DNA of 64,000 nt, from the NCBI GenBank assembly GCA_963920765.1, contig OY987250.1:5022001-5086000 (forward strand). The letters are read 5' to 3'. Both the position numbers and the translations under genes were made by a program. The DNA comes from Ulota crispa (lineage: Eukaryota; Streptophyta; Bryopsida; Orthotrichales; Orthotrichaceae). Below are positions 35,156 to 46,700 of this stretch, one piece after another. A model generated the notes under the pieces. That model had not been told where the DNA came from. It made no database searches and saw nothing but the letters and a program-made list of their open reading frames with translations. Position 1 is the stretch's first letter. Every line of letters begins with the position of its first letter.

Positions 35156-36455
35156 CCTCACAAAATGCAGGACAATCCAAAAGTCACAAACCCTAACTCT
35201 CACCTTCCAAACCCTAACCACACTCTTCCACACCAGCTTCTGTTGCTCAATTCTCACTAAACAAATTATTAGCTTAATAACACAATAGCAAACTACAATT
35301 CAACTGGTAGTAGTAGTAGTAAGTTATACCGGATTTGTCAAAGCAAATTGCACCAGGATGGACAATTTTAGGTCAAATTTTGTTGATTCCGACTCGCGGG
35401 GAGTAAGCAAATCCGTCTCTACTACAACGTCACCGATTTTAAATCCATTCCTCATAAAATGCAGGACAATCCAAAAGTCACAAACCCTAAGGTGGAAGCA
35501 CCCATATGCGATAACTTAAGCGATTCTGCAGAAAACTACAAAGAGTATGAGGCAAAAAATTATTTCCCCGCGTAGGAAGATAAGAAATATTGGGATTGCA
35601 AATTTTTCATAATTTTATTTGCAAAACTGAAATTACTGTGAATTTTGGGAGTCAAAAAGTGTTCCACACACATTGCCAATGTCTAGATGTATGCAATTCC
35701 GATACTAGCCAAACTATTTTCAGCTCATTACTTCCTACCTCACTTTAGAACATGTAGCATGACTTAAGTAGTCCCAATATTGAAAAAGACAAAACAACGC
35801 ATTCTTAAGCACCTATCCTTGCTCATGGTGGAATTAGCACACCCTAGTAGTTGGAAATGGGGGCGGTGGTGGCAATGGGTGCTTCCACCTTACCACACCT
35901 TCCAAACCCTAACCACACCCTAACCACACCCTTCCACACCAGCTTCCCTTGCTCAATTCTTACTAAAAATTTAGCTTAATAACACTATAGCAAACTACAA
36001 TTCAACTGGTAGTAGTAGTAAGTTATACCGGATTTGTCAAAGCGAATTGCACCAGGATGGACAATTTTAGGTCAAATTTTGTTGATTCCGACTCACGTGG
36101 AGTAGGCAAATCCGTCTCTACTACAACATCACCAATTTCTAATCAATTCCTCATAAAATGCAGCACAAAATGCAGGTCAATCCAAAAGCTACAAACCCTA
36201 ACCACACCTTCTAAGCCCTTCCAAACCCTAACCACACCCTTCCACACCAGCTTCCCTTGCTCAATTCTCACTAAGAAATAAGCCTAAAGCACAATATAGC
36301 AAACTACAATTCAATTGGTAGTAGTAGTATACCGGATTTGTCAAAGCGAATTGCACCAGGACAGGATGGACAATGTTAGGTCAAATTTTGTTGATTCCGG
36401 CTCGCGGGGAGTAAGTAAGTAAGTCCGTCTCTACTACAACGTCACCGATTTCGGA
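35156..36455 (-). repeat. Tandem triplication of the quinone oxidoreductase gene's 5' flank
   Basis: A unit of about 290-300 bp begins at the gene's 5' end (CTCACAAAATGCAGGACAAT, CAAACCCTAA, TTCCACACCAGCTTC, GTAGTAGTAGTA, TATACCGGATTTGTC, GGATGGACAATTTTAGGTCA, CCGTCTCTACTACAAC). It recurs from 35446 and from 36149. The second copy is split by the MITE at 35490-35890. The promoter and leader are thus present three times in tandem, each with telo-box-like AAACCCTAA. Confidence 0.85.
35490..35890. mobile_element. TA-flanked MITE, AGGTGGAAGCACCCAT ends
   Basis: AGGTGGAAGCACCCATATGC at the left mirrors (…ATGGGTGCTTCCACCT) at the right, with TA at 35488-35489 and 35891-35892. The ends resemble those of 7110-7420 and 59413-59715, but the interior is different. 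It interrupts the second copy of the triplicated promoter unit. Confidence 0.85.
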
Positions 36456-36755
36456 AGCACAATTAAAGAATCTGGAGTGGATGAGGAGGATCACCGCAAC
36501 CTCACTGGAGAAGAGAACTCGAATCAATCAAAGATGGATAATGGTGAGAAAGCGGTGATCCGCAAAAGTTTCACCATTGATTTTCCCAAAACTGTTGTGA
36601 GGAATGATGTCAGAATGTCAGATTGATAACAATAACAAATAAGTTAATAAAATGCTAAATTGTAGAGTTGAAAACGTGAATCGGACACGAACGATGGTCA
36701 ATGGCTGTCTGTCAACGTGTCTGGTTTTGAAATCGTTCTGGCAAGCATCACGAAC

Positions 36756-37658
36756 CAGTGTTTTTTTTTTGGGCAATTTTAAGGCCCAATTGCCTCAAAA
36801 AAATAAAAGGTGAGCTTCAAGCCTACAGAAAAAAAAAGGGAAAAAACTCAAAAAATGCCAGATTGCATTAATGAAAATTGCATTGCAGCCAAGGTTTTCA
36901 TAAAATTATCATCAAATTGAAAATTGATGCCACCATTTTAAACTTGTTTGAGGTGTTGCCTAATCCAATTTCATGAAATAATCAAGTAATGCCAATGATT
37001 ATTTGGATACTTTCAAAAAAATCTAATCAATACTTTTAGCTTACAAAAAAATCCCATGATGCTACAAAAATCCATACATAGGGGCCACCTTCAACTCCAA
37101 CCAAAATAGCGATGGAGCTCGCAAGTTACAAATCATTTTCAAAAAATGCCACACAAGCATTGGTGAGAAAACAAAAAAAAAACCTTGTCACAAACGGCAT
37201 AGTGACATCATGCATCGAACTCTCTTGCCTCCCCTTGAATCACGGTTTTTTTGGTTTTCTGACCAATGCTTGTGTGGCATTCATTGAAAATGGTTTGTAA
37301 CTTGCAGGCTCCATCCTATTTTTGGTTGGAGTTGAAGGTGGCCCCTATGCATGAATTTTTGCAAGATCATGGGGTTAATTTTGTAAGCAAAAATTATTCA
37401 TTGACATTTTAAGAAAACATCCAAATAACCATTGGCATTACTTAATTATTACATGGAATTGGATTAGACAATACCTCAAATAATTTTAAAGTGATGACAT
37501 CAATTTTCAATTTGACAAGAATTTTATGAAAGCCTAGATTGCTATGTAATTTTCATTATTGCAATATGGCATTTTTTGAAAAAAAATCCCTCTTTTTTTT
37601 CTATATGCTTGAAGCTTTGAGGCAATTGGACCTTAAATTGCCCAAAAGAAAAACACTG
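36756..37658. mobile_element. hAT-like large foldback element
   Basis: CAGTGTTTTTTTTTTGGGCA at the left mirrors (…TGCCCAAAAGAAAAACACTG) at the right. The arms of about 440 bp continue to the centre near 37210, including AAGGCCCAATTGCCTC and its complement and the paired GCCACACAAGCATTGG block. CAGTG-type ends suit hAT elements. No matching 8-bp duplication is visible for this copy, but the related copy at 53904 has one. Confidence 0.75.
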
Positions 37659-37669
37659 CCCTGAGTTAT

Positions 37670-38640
37670 GGCCTGCCTCCATCTTTCCCTAAATCCCCTC
37701 TTTCCCTTTACGTGGATCTAAGGAGGAAAAGCTCTATTTTTTTTCTTACTTAACAAGAACAAGTCTAAGAAGTTAATCCTTATTTTGGTGTTGTTCAATT
37801 TCACCCAATTTGATGAACCACTTGAAGGTCCTTGAATCCAAATTTGAATTCAAAATTTCCAAATTTGGCCTATTGTGACGTACATCTAAACTCCAATATT
37901 TTCCTCTAAGTGAAATTTTGAGAATTTTCACCCCTATTACCCATTTGAAGGAAAAGAAGTGATCTGAGAAAGATGAAGGCAAGCCTTTTGCTTGCCAAAA
38001 AATCCCACTAAAAATTACCGCTAGATTGTTTGAAGTACACAACTAACTTAGTCTTATTTATTTAGTTCTATGCAAGTGCCAGAATTATGATTTGTGTCAC
38101 TTGCCAAACACCCATTGCCACCAGATTGAACCCTTGAAAAGGCCTTCTCTATTGCAACCGTGCTGGCCTTTGAGCAGCTGTGCGAATTCTCCTAAATGCC
38201 CAAGGGTGTTTTTCTCGTTTTGGAAGGCAGTTTTGAAGTTTTTGAATTGTCCTTGTAAGACCATTATCAAACATCAAAACAAAATTGTAACCGTAAAATC
38301 TTGAATTTCCTTGTTTCTAGGTGGCACTACCCAAAAATATCCAAAATGGTCATGCGGATTTTAAGATATCTGTGATTGAATGAGGATGAGTATGGAATTT
38401 TTTGCTTTTTTTGGAGTTGCCCAAAATTTTTAATGCAAATTGGCAACTTTTGGATACAAAATCAGGAAGGAGCCATTTAGAATGCTTTAGTGTTTATTGT
38501 TGTTACTTGAGAACTAATGTCCTTGCTTTCAAATCCATGACCACAATTTCACAAATGAGCTTGCAATGCAAGTGTCAAAGTGCAAACACCTAATACCAAA
38601 AAAAAAGCTTCAATTATTGACCTAAAATCAATTTGAATGA
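37670..38640. other. Intergenic, no gene supported
   Basis: Only short random-like open frames are present (for example plus 38092-38304 and 38402-38593). No inverted ends or RNA genes were recognised. Confidence 0.4.
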
Positions 38641-38650
38641 AAGAAAATTC

Positions 38651-38887
38651 ACTACACCAAATAGTGCATTTAGGTTGCCCCATACTATATGTTGACCATG
38701 CTTGGATTTCACATGGTTTTCAACTTAAACGTTGTTAATTTATTTTTTGGCAGCTTTGTAGTGGTTGCAAGGCCCTTTAAAATTAAAAAATTACAGTAAT
38801 TAGTGATGGAAATCATTTTCATAGTAGTAGAAGAGTAAGATATGAGAATTAGTGTGGGGCAGCCTAAATGCACTATTTGGTGTTGTG
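38651..38887. mobile_element. Short MITE with CACTACACCAAATAGTGC ends
   Basis: CACTACACCAAATAGTGCAT at the left and (…ATGCACTATTTGGTGTTGTG) at the right are inverted with one or two changes. The CACTA-like terminus hints at the CACTA/EnSpm superfamily, but no clean 3-bp duplication is visible. Confidence 0.8.
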
Positions 38888-39059
38888 AATGAATCCCAAT
38901 CTCTATAACAAAGATCGTCCAATTGAAATTAGTCCAAAAGCACTTTTAGATTTTGTTAAATGTCACAATTTTAGTAAAAAAATCCTTATTACCTAAGGGA
39001 GTGCCCAAAGGAAATCTTCACCTTTTTCTCAACTTGATGCATGTCTTTTCAATGTAGCA

Positions 39060-39150
39060 AGTGCTCATAGGCTTTTGTGACACTATTCACTACACTATTA
39101 ACTACATTATTCATAACACTTTTCATGACACTATTCATGACACAAAATGT
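39060..39150. repeat. Degenerate CACTATTCA tandem repeat
   Basis: About six imperfect copies of a 13-15 base unit resembling ACACTATTCATGAC. Confidence 0.6.
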
Positions 39151-39159
39151 ATGCTTGCA

Positions 39160-41210
39160 GTTAAGCCTCCACCAAAAACAATTGAAAAAAGATATAGAGG
39201 AAATTGATTTTGAACAATAAAACTAACTTCATCATGCAACTTTTCCAAGAAAAAACCTAAAAAAAATTAAAATATTTGCCTTCAACAAGGTTTCCAAGTT
39301 TCTTGAAATTTTTCGGAAACCAGAATCTGGGCATTTAGGGTTTAAGCTCGCAGAGACAGCGGACATCGACACACTGCCAAGGCGGAAGCTGTAGAATAGA
39401 GTTTTGTGGATAGATTGATATGGCACGTGTTCCCATTCTGTCCTCAACATTGCTTACATGCCATACTTAACTGATTGTGGGCTTGTGACGACAAATCTGG
39501 ACCGTGCAGAGGCACGTTGATTGGGGAGTTATTCCAATTCTAGTAGTATAGGGCACATTCTTAGAACCAAATATTCCAAGCAGGAATTGGCTTCCTACTG
39601 AACGATCTCCTTATGCGATTTTCATGGATCACACGTGAACAAAACTTATGATTTTTCTTTGCTTTCTAGCTTGGCTTTTTATTTTGATTTTTGATTTTTT
39701 TTAGAATGATTGGAATAAGATATTTATTAATGTTTTTTTTAGAAATGCATTCTATCAATATAACTTAATTGAAAAAAGACGATCAATTAGACTTATGGTG
39801 GAGTGCATAACATCACTCAACAAGGCTCAAAGTTCCTCTTAGGAAAATCCAAAATATAGAATATTTTGACAATGTCCAAACAAAGTTGAGAATTTAACCG
39901 AAGGGTTTAAAGGAAAAACAAAATCGGTTAACATAAAGTAATTGAAACTGTAAAAATTAAAAAAAAACCAATGATTGATTAAAGATATAACTTCAATTAT
40001 GGCAATCACACGGATCAAGTGTATGTGATGCTTCGAACTATCCTCGTTGCATGTGCTTAGATGGCGCATTTGCTCTACCATTAAATAGCCTTATGTGTCT
40101 TAGAGTTAATTCAACGCATTCATGTATATTTTTTTCTCCTTTTCAAGAATTTATAACCAACCACAAGTCAACAAGGCCTCTTTTCAGCAAAAAAATAGTT
40201 TAGTTGTTTACAAGCCTAATTGAAGCTTAGGCATTTTTATTACTTGGGTTAGATTAATTGTGTTTGACTTCTTATAATCCAGTCATACATCAATTGTTAA
40301 TTGTGTAAAATATTGGAATTCAATTCCCAAGAGTTATGAGTTATGGTTACTCAAATTTTGCTGTCAAATATTGTAAAACTAACACAAAATCAATGCAAGA
40401 TCAGTAGTTTAACTGGTTTACATTTTAATAATCAATATACAGTATACCAATATTACTTCCTTCAAAAACACCATTCGTCAACCAAAGCTCATCTGCATCT
40501 TTCTTACACAGAAGTGTCAACTTTGTCTCACACTGCCAATCTACAAGCAGCTCCATCCTACCTTTTATTATTAATCCTGTAGTAATCCTTATAATCCTAC
40601 AATAATCCCTATATCCTACAATAATCTTATACTAATCCCAGCAATGCTTTATTTACTTTTGGAACAGTAACCCTTATGTTGTCTACATTTCACTGGGCAA
40701 TATTTGAATAATTTGCCTCCATTCGTCCAAATCGAAAAAAATGCCCAAAAAAAAGCTCTAAATTATACCCCACCCTTAGCTATTGGTGGAATGCCATTAG
40801 TAGCAAATTGCACGATTATGATGACGCCCTTGTCACTTCACCTTTCTAGCTCATGCAAGTTTCTCCCTTACCATATTCACATACAGACTTCTTTGTTACA
40901 GGTTGATTGTTTTTCCAACATCAATTTTTTTGCATACCAAAACTAGATCACTACTGAAATCAGTTCCTCCCATAAGTAGTTCAAAAGGGCCATAAATATC
41001 CTTCCAACTTCTCGAAACAAAAAGGTACAGACTTTGTCACAGAAATAACATCCCCACCACTCCGAAGACTCAACAAAGGCTCTACGAATACGTTACCGAG
41101 CCAAACCACAAGTTTTAAAGCATATTGGCGGTAGACGTCAATTGTGAAAGAAGGGGCACGATCATGTCACAAACCCGAGAACAACTCAAAAGACTTTCTG
41201 AAGCTTTCCA
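39160..41210. other. Intergenic, no gene supported
   Basis: Apart from a short TAATCCTA-rich stretch near 40575-40640, nothing recognisable was found. Open frames at 39232-39450, 40343-40582 and 40704-40946 lack coding character. Confidence 0.4.
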
Positions 41211-41220
41211 GTAGATTCTA

Positions 41221-41544
41221 GGAAAAATTTCATGGATACCCTTGAAGTTTGCAATATTTACATAGATACCCCTGCTTTTTCCAGAAATTACACAAATACC
41301 TTGGACCATAATTTTTAGGCATTTGTTTTTGTTGTGCATGCCACTTCCTGTTCTTCCTTCGTGCGCACAATGCTTCATTTTTGTTTCATTACATTCCCTT
41401 CTTCAACATTGGTCATAAAGGAAGTACGAGCACAACAAATAAAAGCCTAAGAATTATGGTCCAAGGGTATTTGTGTAATTTCTGAAAAAGCAGGGGTATC
41501 TATGTAAATATTGCAAACTTCAGGGGTATCCATGAAATTTGCCC
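41221..41544. mobile_element. Mutator-like MITE with perfect 9-bp duplication
   Basis: GGAAAAATTTCATGGATACC and its mirror (…CATGAAATTTGCCC) are flanked by TAGATTCTA at 41212-41220 and at 41545-41553. Confidence 0.92.
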
Positions 41545-41559
41545 TAGATTCTACATCTG

Positions 41560-41800
41560 AGATGTCGGTATCCATCACAAAAAACAACACGAGGCATGTG
41601 GAGGCGGAAGCCATAGTGGAAAAGAGGAGATGAAAAATCCAGTTGAAGGAATATAGAAGTTTTGCATTTCAAACTAGGGGAATGGCCAGAAAACAACACG
41701 AGGCATGTGGAGGTGGAAGCCATAGTGGAAAAGAGGAGATGAAAAATCCAGTTGAAGAATATAGAAATTTTGCATTTCAAACGGGGGGAATGGTGAGTGT
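41560..41800 (+). repeat. Imperfect tandem duplication (about 115 bp)
   Basis: AACAACACGAGGCATGTGGAGG, GGAAGCCATAGTGGAAAAGA and AAATCCAGTTGAAG occur twice, from about 41582 and again from about 41695. The repeat lies just downstream of the stop codon at 41906 of the minus-strand gene, so it may be in its 3' UTR. Confidence 0.8.
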
Positions 41801-41905
41801 TTTGCACGCCTATCACAACCATGAATTCCTCTGGCACTCTCTACAGCTATACATTTTATACAGTCAGACATGGGGGAGCAAAAAGAAAAGCAAACCAAAA
41901 AAAAC

Positions 41906-43088
41906 TCAGCTGCTTTTCTGCTGCGTCTCGTCCATGCGCTTGGTGATGAGGGCGATGGCGGCGTTGGCGGAACTGAAGGCTCCATGGAAGCTTTCTTTGA
42001 AGGAGAACGTCTCCAAGTCACGCACCATTTGCATCAAGATGTCGCCGACGTCCACTTGCTGCTCCATCAAGCAGTAGTAGTACACTTTGGAGCACCGCTG
42101 GCTGATCTCCACGTTTGCTGGCTCCGGGCAGTACTCGTCGTCCAGCCACTGATGCAGCGCTCCTCGCAGCCACTCTGCTTCCTGCAACAGCAACAACACA
42201 CAACCGTAACATTCTTGAGTGAAAAAACACTCAAATTCAAAGAGATTACTACTCGCTCTGTCCCAAAATGATCTTGTTGAAGGAGGAAGGAAGCTTGCAT
42301 CACGTGCACATAGTCCAAAAGCATGGACATGCTAACCAATCCCATGTCATCCATAAAGTGAGTGGCCACCGGTGCTCTTCTTCAAAAGTGCCTCAAAATT
42401 TCAATTTTCAAGCACTTTGAAACCACACTTTGAAAACTAATTTGAAACTCAAAATTTCAGAACAATAGGAGGACATCAAACTCTATTCATAGATCATTTT
42501 TTTGAAAAATGGTTCTTTTAAGATTAATCTATAACGTTTTGTGTAACAAGAAGATCATTTTGGGACGGAGGGAGTAAAAAATAACGGAAGAACTCGTTCC
42601 CGTTGGGAAACCCTAATTGCTCCTTGGATCATTATTGAACCAAGGTGTTTGAAAATCCCAAGGTAGAGAGAGCTCCAATTCCAGCAAAGATTGTATGCTA
42701 AGTTGTCGTGTTTGCAAAACCCTAACTAACTAAAGAGATCACAAACGCAACCGCATATGCAAAAACATTCCGTACCGAGTTTTGGCAAAAGAAATGTCCC
42801 AAAGCTCACTAAATTGTTGTGAGAATCACAGACCTGAGCTGCAACAGAGGGCCGAGCCCACGCCTCGGGAACTCGCAAGTCCTTCAAGTAGGGTTGGTCC
42901 GATTCTGGTAACGTAGCACAGCATCGCGGTGTCACGGCCTTCCTATGCAGAGTCGTCGTCAGCCTCGATCTCCAAACCCTAGATGCCACTGGCAGAATGT
43001 GGCCAGTTCGAGAGCTTCCGCAGTTGTACAGTGCGTGCGTAACTGTACCGGCTGCTGGCACAGAGGCAGATACCACAAAACTGGCCAT
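41906..43088 (-). CDS. Small plant protein, probably plastid-targeted, function unknown
   Basis: Two minus-strand exons, 43088-42834 and 42181-41906, join in phase 0 and give 176 aa. The first roughly 60 residues (MASFVVSASVPAAGTV…) are rich in Ser, Ala, Thr and Arg with almost no acids, as in chloroplast transit peptides. The mature part is acidic and helical-looking: AEWLRGALHQWLDDEYCPE, then ISQRCSKVYYYCLMEQQVDVGDILMQM, then FSFKESFHGAFSSANAAIAL. I have the impression of a family conserved in plants with the WLDDEYCPE-like motif, but I cannot name it. The start is the first in-frame ATG after an upstream non-ATG extension. The single intron holds a Stowaway MITE. The gene is head to head with the TMEM209-like gene. 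Confidence 0.8.
42252..42574. mobile_element. Stowaway-type MITE in the intron of the small plastid-type gene
   Basis: CTCGCTCTGTCCCAAAATGA at the left mirrors (…TCATTTTGGGACGGAGGGAG) at the right, with TA on both sides. Confidence 0.9.
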
Positions 43089-43714
43089 CGTTGCGTACAA
43101 GACGTAACAAAAACGAAAAGAAGAAGAAGAAGACGAAGAAGAAGACGAAGAAGAAGACGAAGAAGAAGACGAAGAGGAAGAGGAAGAAGACGAAGAAGAA
43201 GAAGAGGAAGACGAAGTTTTACTCTACAATATTCACAAACACGATGATCCTCGGCGCAACTCGAGCGTAGAATCCGCGAGACGATGAGCAGGATCTCACT
43301 CCACCAAATCTCTGCAAAAACTACAACAGATTTGGAAATGAAGGTAAAGACGAGCAGGTGATGAAATTGCTATGTATACTATCTCTGACAGTCCGCAATA
43401 GAAATTAGGGCAACGTTTAGTAAGTTGAGAGACGGTAGCAAGACGCAGAGGTAGTGCCAGTGTGAAGGGGATCATTGACGAAGCAGCAAATGGACAACGA
43501 GGATAAGGAATCTGCAGATGCTTTCCAGGTGGATCAAAACCTAATTGAGACGGGGGACCGGTCGAGATTCTTTTGATCGAAGCGAGGCTTGTGCTTGTGT
43601 TCGAGTTCGGGAGATGCTGCACTTTATGAAAAGATCGTTCCTCTCAGTGAGACGAGTGCGTGTTTCCATGACCGTGATGGAGGTTTGATCACGTCGAGGG
43701 TTCCGCTTGCAAGC
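43089..43714. promoter_or_regulatory. Shared bidirectional promoter region
   Basis: Only 626 bp separate the ATGs of two divergent genes. The segment contains the GAAGAC-type microsatellite at 43113-43215. GA/CT-rich tracts are known binding targets of plant BPC/GAGA-binding proteins; a role here is inference. The two 5' UTRs must share this space. Confidence 0.6.
43113..43215. repeat. GAAGAAGAC purine-rich microsatellite
   Basis: About 100 bases of purine-only triplets with interspersed GAC, on the promoter side of the minus-strand gene. It generates a spurious poly-Arg frame on the plus strand. Confidence 0.95.
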
Positions 43715-46700
43715 ATGGTTGGATTGATACCAATCTCGTTGTCTCGTCACGCTCGTCACTTCGACGTGTACGAGAGCGCATGCTTTGCGGCGACGTTCTC
43801 TGCGCTCGCCATGAGACCCTCGAAAAAAGAACTGACCGCCATTGCTGTGATCTGTTTCCTGTCGTCGTGCGTCTGTGGCTTGACGTTTCGGTAACCCTCG
43901 TTCTCTTCGTAAATCTTCAAACCCTAACTCTGTTTCGCTGCCCGTTGAAACCCTAATCCTCCAAAGTACTCACGTTTGTAGGATGAAATGGTCGGTTCCT
44001 GCACTTGTCGTCGTCGGCATTCCTCCGGCCATAGCTGGTAAGATAAGATAGCTACGCTCTCAGAATCTTCTTCAATTCATCATACATTTGCAATTTACCA
44101 TGTTGATTTCTCAAGTTTCCATGTGCCTGCGGATTGTTTCAGTTGTGATGGTTCGAGCAGCACAGTGGATGGCGACGATTCTTGTTGTGCACTGCACAAC
44201 CGCACTCTGGAAAGCCTTCACGTTCCGAAACTTGGCTCACGTACTCACATCCAGAAACGACGCAACTCAAAAGCTTCTCATGAAAAGCTCATCAAAGCGA
44301 GTATGTGCAAATGCCGTTGCGTCTTCTTCCTCTTGCACCTTTCACCAGCGAGTGCTTCTGGGACTGTCATCACGCAAGCGGAAACGCTGTGATTCTGAAC
44401 TCCGGAGCACTCCAGAGCTGATACACTCATGCCTCCACCACGCCTCAGCAGCTGGTGCTTCTGCTGTCTCGTTTTGGGCGCCGGTACATCCTGGAGTACC
44501 GAATGAGGGATGCAACAATGGAGCTCGCACATGGAGTCACAGCAGAAGTGCAGGTCAGTAAACCCTAATTCCTCTTTCTTTCAGTGAGCGATAATAACTA
44601 CCACTTGAACTCAGTAAATATTGAGAGCCATTCACTGGTCCCTGTCTAGGTACTGGGCCATCTCTTTGTCCTCCAACCGTAGCAGGCATTTCTCCGAGAG
44701 GCCCGTTTAGTGTGCAGGTAATGGACAAAACGTCAATGGAAGAAGAAGACACATCGTCAAACATCACATTGTCATTCAATATTCATCAATGCTCCAACAT
44801 TCTAGTTTTGAAAGTAAAGAACTGGGGGGAGATGTAGGATTCATACAACATCTGAGCCGGTGCTGATTCAGTATTTTTCCATGATGATGTCAGGTATCGT
44901 CTTATCCCATGACACCGCATGTTGCTCTGTCTTCGGGGGTTTCAGCCTCACCTTGGTCGAGAGTGAGAGCACATGGAAGAAGAGAAGTGATCAAAAACGA
45001 AGAGAGCCTTGCAAAGTTCCTGGCTGATGTGGACAAGCATATTTTAGCATCTCTAGCACGAACTGCAACAGCATTTCTGCCTCCGACCGAGGGAGGGATG
45101 AGCGGGCTTTCAGCTAACTCTACCCTGAATTCCACTCTGATGTCGCACTCAGGCAGTGGCATCCCGCCCACTCGAATGTTTCCAGTTATTCCGAAAGGAG
45201 TATCTCCGCCGAAATTTGGAGAAGGTGAACTGCCGAGTCCCATGTCACTTGAACAGTTTCACCATGGATTAAGGTTGTTGGGCCTTCGGGAGAATATCGA
45301 ACACGGACGAGACTCCTTGCGACAATGGTTCTCTTCCGTTCTGCTCAAACCACTTGTTCTCAAGCTTGACACCAGCCACTGGCAGGTGACTGCTCTTGAA
45401 CTCCGTACGAGTCATAGATTTCAGGGATTTCCGTCTTGCTCCTGTATTCCAACCCAATGCAGTTACTCTAATTACCCTTAACCTTTATAAATTTGCAATT
45501 AGCATTCAATAGTGTTCCATGTTGCAAAACAAAGCAGTCTATTGTGGGTAGTCTATTGTCATGGGCCTTAATGATCTTTCTGTAGATAAATGGACTGATT
45601 AACGAATCATTTGGACCCCATGACACTCCTCTTCTACTCTTGGTGTTTTGCCACCCAATTATCTCTAAAATAGAAGTCCTAGTACAACTTTAATCTCATT
45701 GCCCTTCTGTGTCTTTATCATGGAGTTGTTTAACAAAGTCATCTTTTTGCTTGCACACTGACTATTTTCAAATATATTATATTTTAATGAGCATTGATTC
45801 TTCAATCAATCAATTCATCTATAGAAGTATCAGTAGGACTCAAACACATGTATTCTTGAGAAGGTAATTCACCCCTGAGGTGTCAAAAGTGGCCACTTCG
45901 GTATCTTTAAGAGTTGAAGTAAACCATCTACTAAGCTACAAGGAAGTTAACAAATTATATCAATGAAAAGACATACGTTTTACATATTTGAATTGTGGAA
46001 ATATGCTTGAAAGTTACTACAAGCAAGTATCTGCTATTTTAATAAGCTTGTGCACTTACAAATTAGTTGGCTTTTGGTGCAGGTAATGGCGGGAGCAGCA
46101 AGGCTAGGCATTGCAATCAACGTGGGCCACATAGGGAGCCCTCACGAGTACAACACAGAACGGAGTGCGCCTCCTTCAACAGAAGGCATGGTTGCAGACG
46201 AGTGGCTTAGTTCCCTTGCTCTTGACGAAGACGCATTGATGCACCAGCTCAAGGCTGCCCTCTTGCAAGCCCGCGACATGCGTCCCAGTAAGTCAATCAC
46301 AAATACAAATATAAAAATAATGACTCCCTCAATCCCAATATAAGTGGCTCATTAGAAACTTTGTATCTTTCTCAGTAGTTTTGAGTACGGTAGATTATGT
46401 AGAGGCCTATTAGGCCCAATTTTTTAAGTTGATTGCAATGAACACATACAATGTTCATCATCATTTGCGGTGGTATAAACTTTGGATCCTTATGAATAAC
46501 GTATCTTACAATATGATCAGTGCGATTGGAACAAAAAAACATGAGTTTCCAATGGACCACTTATTTTGAGACAGAGGGAGTATTAAAAAATATATATATC
46601 ATGATGCTGTGTGATAGGGGTCTCACTCATGTTTCTTGTAGCGTAAACCAATCTCGTTGAGCTGAGACCTATCTGTTGGTTGTTTCCGCCCTTGCAGCTC

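Noticed and set aside
41674-42021. Minus-strand 115-codon frame overlapping the end of the plastid-type gene
   Set aside because: It is in a different frame from the supported exon 42181-41906, starts at a non-ATG codon and continues into a tandem repeat.
42945-43247. Plus-strand frame with a long poly-Arg run
   Set aside because: It is the translation of the GAAGAC microsatellite, antisense to the first exon of the minus-strand gene and its promoter.
43589-43714. N-terminal extension of the TMEM209-like protein
   Set aside because: The frame is open but its first codon is TTG. The ATG at 43715 stands just before the conserved FDVYESACF region.
44088-44561. 157-codon plus-strand frame read straight through
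   Set aside because: Its first part is the true exon 3 frame, but beyond 44300 the reading loses family similarity. Splicing 44300 to 44449 restores a RQL.LL motif and keeps phase.
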